From Bosea vestrisii (lineage in GTDB: Bacteria; Pseudomonadota; Alphaproteobacteria; Rhizobiales; Beijerinckiaceae): a DNA stretch of 64,000 bases. The stretch's first letter is position 1. Each line of letters begins with the position of its first letter. The DNA lies in contig NZ_CP126307.1 of NCBI RefSeq assembly GCF_030144325.1, positions 3,038,001 through 3,102,000 of the forward strand. Direction: 5' to 3'. The position numbers and the translations under genes were made by a program. Shown here in pieces: positions 60,549 to 64,000 of the stretch. The notes under the pieces were generated by a model. It searched no databases. It worked only from the letters and a program-made list of their open reading frames with translations, and was not told the DNA's origin.

Positions 60549-61394
60549 ATGTCGACCGCCACTCTTGAGAAGCCCACGGCAGCGGCCGCGACGGACACCA
60601 TCCTGTCGCTCAACAATATCGAGGTGATCTATGATCACGTCATCCTGGTGCTGAAGGGCGTCTCGCTACAGGTGCCGCGCAAGGGCATCGTCGCGATCCT
60701 CGGCGCCAACGGCGCCGGCAAGACCACGACGCTGAAGGCGATCTCCAACCTGCTCAAGGCCGAGCGCGGCGAAGTCACCAAGGGCTCGATCGTCTTCGAC
60801 GGCGAGCGCGTCGACAAGATGTCCCCGAACGAACTGGTGCGCCGCGGCTGCATCCAGGTGATGGAAGGCCGGCACTGCTTCGGCCATCTCTCGATCGAAG
60901 AAAATCTCCTGACCGGCGCCTTCACCCGCCGCGACGGCAACGCCGCAATCAAGCGCGACCTCGAGAAGATCTACGAGCTCTTTCCGCGGCTGAAGCAGCG
61001 CCGCAACTCGCAGGCCGGCTACACCTCCGGCGGCGAACAGCAGATGTGCGCTGTCGGCCGCGCCATGATGTCGAAGCCGAAGATGATCCTGCTCGACGAG
61101 CCGTCCATGGGGCTGGCTCCGCAAATCGTCGAGGAGATCTTCGAGATCGTCCGCCAGCTCAATGACAAGGAAGACGTCTCCTTCCTCGTCGCCGAGCAGA
61201 ATACCAATATGGCCCTGCGCTACGCCACCTATGGCTACATCATGGAAACCGGCCGCGTCGTCATGGACGGCGAGGCGAAAATGCTGCGCGAGAACGAGGA
61301 CGTGAAGGAATTCTATCTCGGCGTCGCCGAGGGCAACAAGAAGTCCTTCCGCGAGGTCAAGAGCTACAAGCGCCGCAAGCGCTGGCTGTCATAG
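60549..61394 (+). CDS. Branched-chain-type ABC transporter ATPase (LivF-like)
   Basis: A 281-residue ATPase with Walker A GANGAGKTT (52-60), signature TSGGEQQMCAVGRAMM, Walker B MILLDEPSMGLAP and an H-loop position taken by Gln (VAEQNTNMAL), as usual in LivF. The basic C-terminal tail (SYKRRKRWLS) is unusual. ATG 60549 matches homologue starts and directly follows a repeat element, whose GGAAGGAG end doubles as its ribosome site. Confidence 0.92.
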   Translation: MSTATLEKPTAAAATDTILSLNNIEVIYDHVILVLKGVSLQVPRKGIVAILGANGAGKTTTLKAISNLLKAERGEVTKGSIVFDGERVDKMSPNELVRRGCIQVMEGRHCFGHLSIEENLLTGAFTRRDGNAAIKRDLEKIYELFPRLKQRRNSQAGYTSGGEQQMCAVGRAMMSKPKMILLDEPSMGLAPQIVEEIFEIVRQLNDKEDVSFLVAEQNTNMALRYATYGYIMETGRVVMDGEAKMLRENEDVKEFYLGVAEGNKKSFREVKSYKRRKRWLS

Positions 61395-61426
61395 TCCGGC
61401 CGGGATCGGCGAGCACGAGCACTGGC

Positions 61427-62104
61427 ATGCTCTACCTCGTCGTCGCCCTCCTCATCCTCGCGCTGATCCTCGGTCCGCAATTCTGGGTCCGCCACGTCAT
61501 GGACAAGCACGCCGCAGACAGGCCCGATCTGCCCGGTACCGGGGGTGAACTCGCGCGCCATCTGCTTGATCGTTTCGGCCTGGACTCGGTCGCCGTCGAG
61601 ACCACCGCCGCCGGCGGCGACCATTACGATCCCGATGCACGCACTGTGCGGCTGTCACCAGGGAACCATGACGGCCGCTCGATCACCGCCGTCGCCGTCG
61701 CAGCCCATGAGGTCGCCCACGCCGTCCAGCATGCGCAGGGCAGCCGGCTCTTCAGCATCCGCACCGGATTGGCCCGTTTTCTCGGCATGGTCGACAAGGT
61801 CGCGATGGTGATCCTGATCACCGCTCCGGTGGTGATGATCCTGACCCGCGTGCCGGCTGTCGGCCTGTTCCAGTTCGGGGCCGCGCTCGCCTTGCTCGGC
61901 ATCGGCCTCGTCGTCCATCTCGTCACGCTACCGGTCGAGTTCGACGCCAGCTTCGGCAAGGCGCTGCCGATCCTGCAGCACGACAACTATCTGCACCCCG
62001 ACGACATGCCCGCAGCGCGCGGCGTGCTGCGGGCCGCGGCGATGACCTATGTCGCGGCGTCGCTGATGGGGCTGCTCAATTTCCTGCGCATTCTGCGCCG
62101 ATAA
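61427..62104 (+). CDS. YugP-type zinc metallopeptidase
   Basis: A 225-residue membrane peptidase-like protein of the neutral zinc metallopeptidase (YugP) family. The zinc site HEVAH spans 94-98. Membrane segments are near 2-18, 120-140, 150-170 and the C terminus. It lies 32 bases after the LivF-like gene and 21 before the PaaK-like gene, so it seems to be part of the operon. Its targets are unknown. Confidence 0.82.
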   Translation: MLYLVVALLILALILGPQFWVRHVMDKHAADRPDLPGTGGELARHLLDRFGLDSVAVETTAAGGDHYDPDARTVRLSPGNHDGRSITAVAVAAHEVAHAVQHAQGSRLFSIRTGLARFLGMVDKVAMVILITAPVVMILTRVPAVGLFQFGAALALLGIGLVVHLVTLPVEFDASFGKALPILQHDNYLHPDDMPAARGVLRAAAMTYVAASLMGLLNFLRILRR

Positions 62105-62125
62105 GTTCGCACCGGGGCACGAGCG

Positions 62126-63358
62126 ATGAACCAGCACTACGACGATCTCGAGACCCGGCCGCCCGAGCAGCGCGAGGCCGACCTCTTCACCAGGTTGCCG
62201 GCCGTCCTTACTGCCGCTTTGGCGACACCGGGCTATGCCGCGCATCTGAAGGGCGTCGATCCGGCGGGGATCACCGACCGCGCAGCGCTCGCAAAGCTCC
62301 CGGTTTTGCGCAAGGCCGACCTGCCGGCGCTGCACAAGGACAATCCGCCGTTTGGCGGGCTGGTTGGCTCGTCGCTCGGCAGCTTCGGCCGGCTCTTCAC
62401 CTCGCCCGGCCCGATCTTCGAGCCGGAAGGCACCGGCAGCGATCCCTGGGGCACGGCCCGCGGCCTCTACGCCGCCGGCTTTCGCCGGGGGGACGTCGTG
62501 CTCAACACCTTCGGCTATCATCTGACGCCCGGCGGCTTCATCATGGACTCGGCCGCGCGCGCCATCGGTTGCGCCGTCATCCCGGCCGGCCCCGGCAATA
62601 CCGAGCAGCAGATGGAGGTGATCGGCGCCTACCAGCCGAGCGCCTATACCGGCACGCCGGATTTCCTCAAGCTGCTGATCGAGGCAGCCGACAGCCGCGG
62701 TGTCGACACCTCCTGCCTGAAGCGCGCCATCGTCTCGGGCGCCGCCTTCCCGCCCTCGCTGCAAGCCTGGGTGCAGGGGCGCGGCATCGACGCCTACCAG
62801 CTCTACGCCACCGCCGATATCGGCCTGATCGCCTATGAGACCAGCGCCCGCGACGGCATGGTCCTGAACGAGAACCTGATCGTCGAGATCGTCCGGCCCG
62901 GCACTGGCGATCCCGTCACCGAGGGCGAGGTCGGCGAGATCGTCGTCACCAATCTCGACCCACATCACCCGCAGATCCGCCTCGCCGTCGGTGACCTGAC
63001 CGCGATCCTGCCTGGCGTCAGTGCCAGCGGCCGCACCAATGCGAGGATCAAAGGCTGGCTCGGCCGCGCCGACCAGACGGCGAAGGTCAAGGGCATGTTC
63101 GTGCGGCCCGAGCAGGTCGCCGAGATCGCCCGCCGCCACAGCGAGATCGCCAAATTGCGCCTTGTCATCGGCCGCGCTAACGAGCTCGACACCATGACGC
63201 TGAAGGCCGAGATCTATGCCGAGTCGAAAGGCTTCATCGATGCGGTGTCCTCGACCCTGCAGCAGGTGACCAAGCTCAAGGGTGCGGTCGAGGTGCTGCC
63301 GCTCGGCGCCCTGCCGAACGACGGCAAGGTCATCGCCGACGAACGGCCGGTGGGGTGA
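62126..63358 (+). CDS. PaaK-like AMP-forming ligase family protein
   Basis: A 410-residue protein similar to phenylacetate-CoA ligases across its length (LPVLRKADLPALHK, GYHLTPGGFIMDSAARAIGCAVIPAGPGNTEQQ-type region, KVKGMFVRPEQV, LYATADIGLIAYE). The usual SSGTTG phosphate loop reads TSPGPIFEPEG here, so this is a variant subfamily. It probably adenylates an aromatic or related acid, alongside the upstream ligase and transporter, but activity is unproven. Confidence 0.78.
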   Translation: MNQHYDDLETRPPEQREADLFTRLPAVLTAALATPGYAAHLKGVDPAGITDRAALAKLPVLRKADLPALHKDNPPFGGLVGSSLGSFGRLFTSPGPIFEPEGTGSDPWGTARGLYAAGFRRGDVVLNTFGYHLTPGGFIMDSAARAIGCAVIPAGPGNTEQQMEVIGAYQPSAYTGTPDFLKLLIEAADSRGVDTSCLKRAIVSGAAFPPSLQAWVQGRGIDAYQLYATADIGLIAYETSARDGMVLNENLIVEIVRPGTGDPVTEGEVGEIVVTNLDPHHPQIRLAVGDLTAILPGVSASGRTNARIKGWLGRADQTAKVKGMFVRPEQVAEIARRHSEIAKLRLVIGRANELDTMTLKAEIYAESKGFIDAVSSTLQQVTKLKGAVEVLPLGALPNDGKVIADERPVG

Positions 63359-63367
63359 GGAAGGCTC

Positions 63368-63460
63368 GTCATGCTCGGGCTTGACCCGAGCATCTCGGAA
63401 ACGTGAGCTTCGTCCTGCCTGAGATTCTCGGGTCTACGCTGCGCTTCGCCCGAGAATGAC
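63368..63460. repeat. Bipartite GTCAT...ATGAC hairpin repeat, copy 4
   Basis: The order is GTCAT, hairpin TGCTCGGG...CCCGAGCA, spacer, hairpin TTCTCGGG...CCCGAGAA, ATGAC, nearly identical to the copy at 21218. It lies between the convergent PaaK-like and ung genes and could serve as a two-way terminator. Confidence 0.85.
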
Positions 63461-63471
63461 GGCCTAGTGCC

Positions 63472-64000
63472 CTACCACGCGATCGGTTTCTCCCCCTTCC
63501 CTGCCAGCCAGGCATTCGCCTGGCTGAACGGCTTCGAGCCGAAAAATCCGCGCCGCGCCGAGAGCGGCGAAGGATGGGCACTGGCGATGACCAGATGCTT
63601 GCTCTCGTCGATCAGCGCGCGCTTGGCCTGCGCCGATAAGCCCCACAGCATGAACACGACATGCGGCCGCCGCAGCGAGACGGCCGAGAGAATCTCATCC
63701 GTCACCGCCCGCCAGCCGAGCTTGAGATGCGAGCCGGCCTGCGTTGCCCCCTCGCGCACCGTCAGTGCCGTGTTCAGCAGCAGCACGCCCTGCTTTGCCC
63801 AAAGCGAGAGGTCGCCGCCGATGGGCGCAGCGAGGCGAAGATCCTCGGCCCGCTCCTTGTAGATGTTGACCAGCGAGCGCGGCAGCGGCGGCGGCCCGAC
63901 ATAGGAGAAGGCTAGGCCGTTGGCATGCCCAGGCGTCGGATAAGGGTCTTGCCCGAGGATCACCACTCGCACTTGGTCGAGCGGGGTCAGCGCCAAGGCC
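63472..64000 (-). CDS. ung: Uracil-DNA glycosylase, N terminus beyond the window
   Basis: About 176 C-terminal residues of family 1 UDG are present; the frame is open to the window edge. The water-activating motif GQDPYPTPGHANGLAFS and the DNA-intercalating HPSPLSARRGFFGSKPFS motif are intact. The enzyme removes uracil from DNA in base excision repair. It is convergent with the PaaK-like gene, with a repeat between them. Confidence 0.95.
   Translation of the reverse strand, partial: ALALTPLDQVRVVILGQDPYPTPGHANGLAFSYVGPPPLPRSLVNIYKERAEDLRLAAPIGGDLSLWAKQGVLLLNTALTVREGATQAGSHLKLGWRAVTDEILSAVSLRRPHVVFMLWGLSAQAKRALIDESKHLVIASAHPSPLSARRGFFGSKPFSQANAWLAGKGEKPIAW

Noticed and set aside
1..64000. tRNA, rRNA, CRISPR, prophage or transposase genes
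   Set aside because: I looked through the gaps for cloverleaf-like arms, regular spaced repeats and transposase motifs and saw none; a covariance-model search would be the decisive check.

Overview
The window is GC-rich, gene-dense chromosomal DNA from an alphaproteobacterium, most likely order Hyphomicrobiales and close to Bosea. The case rests on gene content (PhnG-M with DUF1045, HmuQ/HutX haem use, TAXI-TRAP with DUF1850, fused indolepyruvate ferredoxin oxidoreductase, Liv-type ABC genes with an acyl-CoA ligase), on Irr- and CtrA-like sites, and on short intergenic hairpin repeats. I see no rRNA, tRNA, CRISPR array, prophage or insertion sequence.

Layout. 1-6858: carbon-phosphorus lyase operon (phnG fragment, phnHIJKLM, a DUF1045 2H phosphoesterase, a hexapeptide acetyltransferase). 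6872-9732: pyrophosphatase, a dual-specificity-type phosphatase and a polysaccharide flippase. 9958-13998: haem acquisition, with hutX-hmuQ divergent from hmuTUV; hmuV carries a one-base frameshift. 14118-18488: serA, a glutathione transferase, a fused YdcZ-type transporter, an SMR transporter and a LysR regulator. 18514-26313: envelope genes (kdsD, outer-membrane barrel, galU, galE, MltB-type transglycosylase, DUF459 protein). 26310-27464: YcaQ-like protein. 27554-32620: zinc-type operon on the minus strand (His-rich mini-protein, ABC ATPase, permease, binding protein, CobW GTPase, WD40 protein, small Cys-motif protein). 33140-38840: glucan biosynthesis protein, then a TAXI-TRAP transporter with DUF1850. 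38921-46333: gamma-glutamyltransferase-like protein, amidase, cobalt-type nitrile hydratase with activator, DUF6454 protein, then a Ni/Co transporter with a DUF1007 protein on the other strand. 46568-50901: indolepyruvate ferredoxin oxidoreductase and a Crp/Fnr regulator. 51201-53502: a lipoprotein, an Ldh-family dehydrogenase, and a small secreted protein with a decayed partial duplicate. 53783-63358: acyl-CoA ligase, five Liv-type ABC genes, a zinc peptidase and a PaaK-like ligase. The window ends inside ung.

How the genes fit together. The phn genes take phosphorus from phosphonates; pyrophosphatase recycles the pyrophosphate such reactions release. Nitrile hydratase and amidase would turn nitriles into acids and ammonia, and the nearby Ni/Co transporter may manage the cobalt. 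The indolepyruvate oxidoreductase, the ligases and the Liv-type transporter would suit uptake and CoA activation of aromatic or branched acids. CtrA-like motifs precede three envelope genes.

Two genes (hmuV, cobW) appear broken by a single extra base in a homopolymer; both proteins are restored by removing it, so sequencing error must be excluded. I found no wholly unknown system. The strongest leads are the zinc operon's uncharacterised small proteins, the DUF1045 protein as a possible PhnP substitute, the nitrile hydratase neighbourhood and the repeat families.
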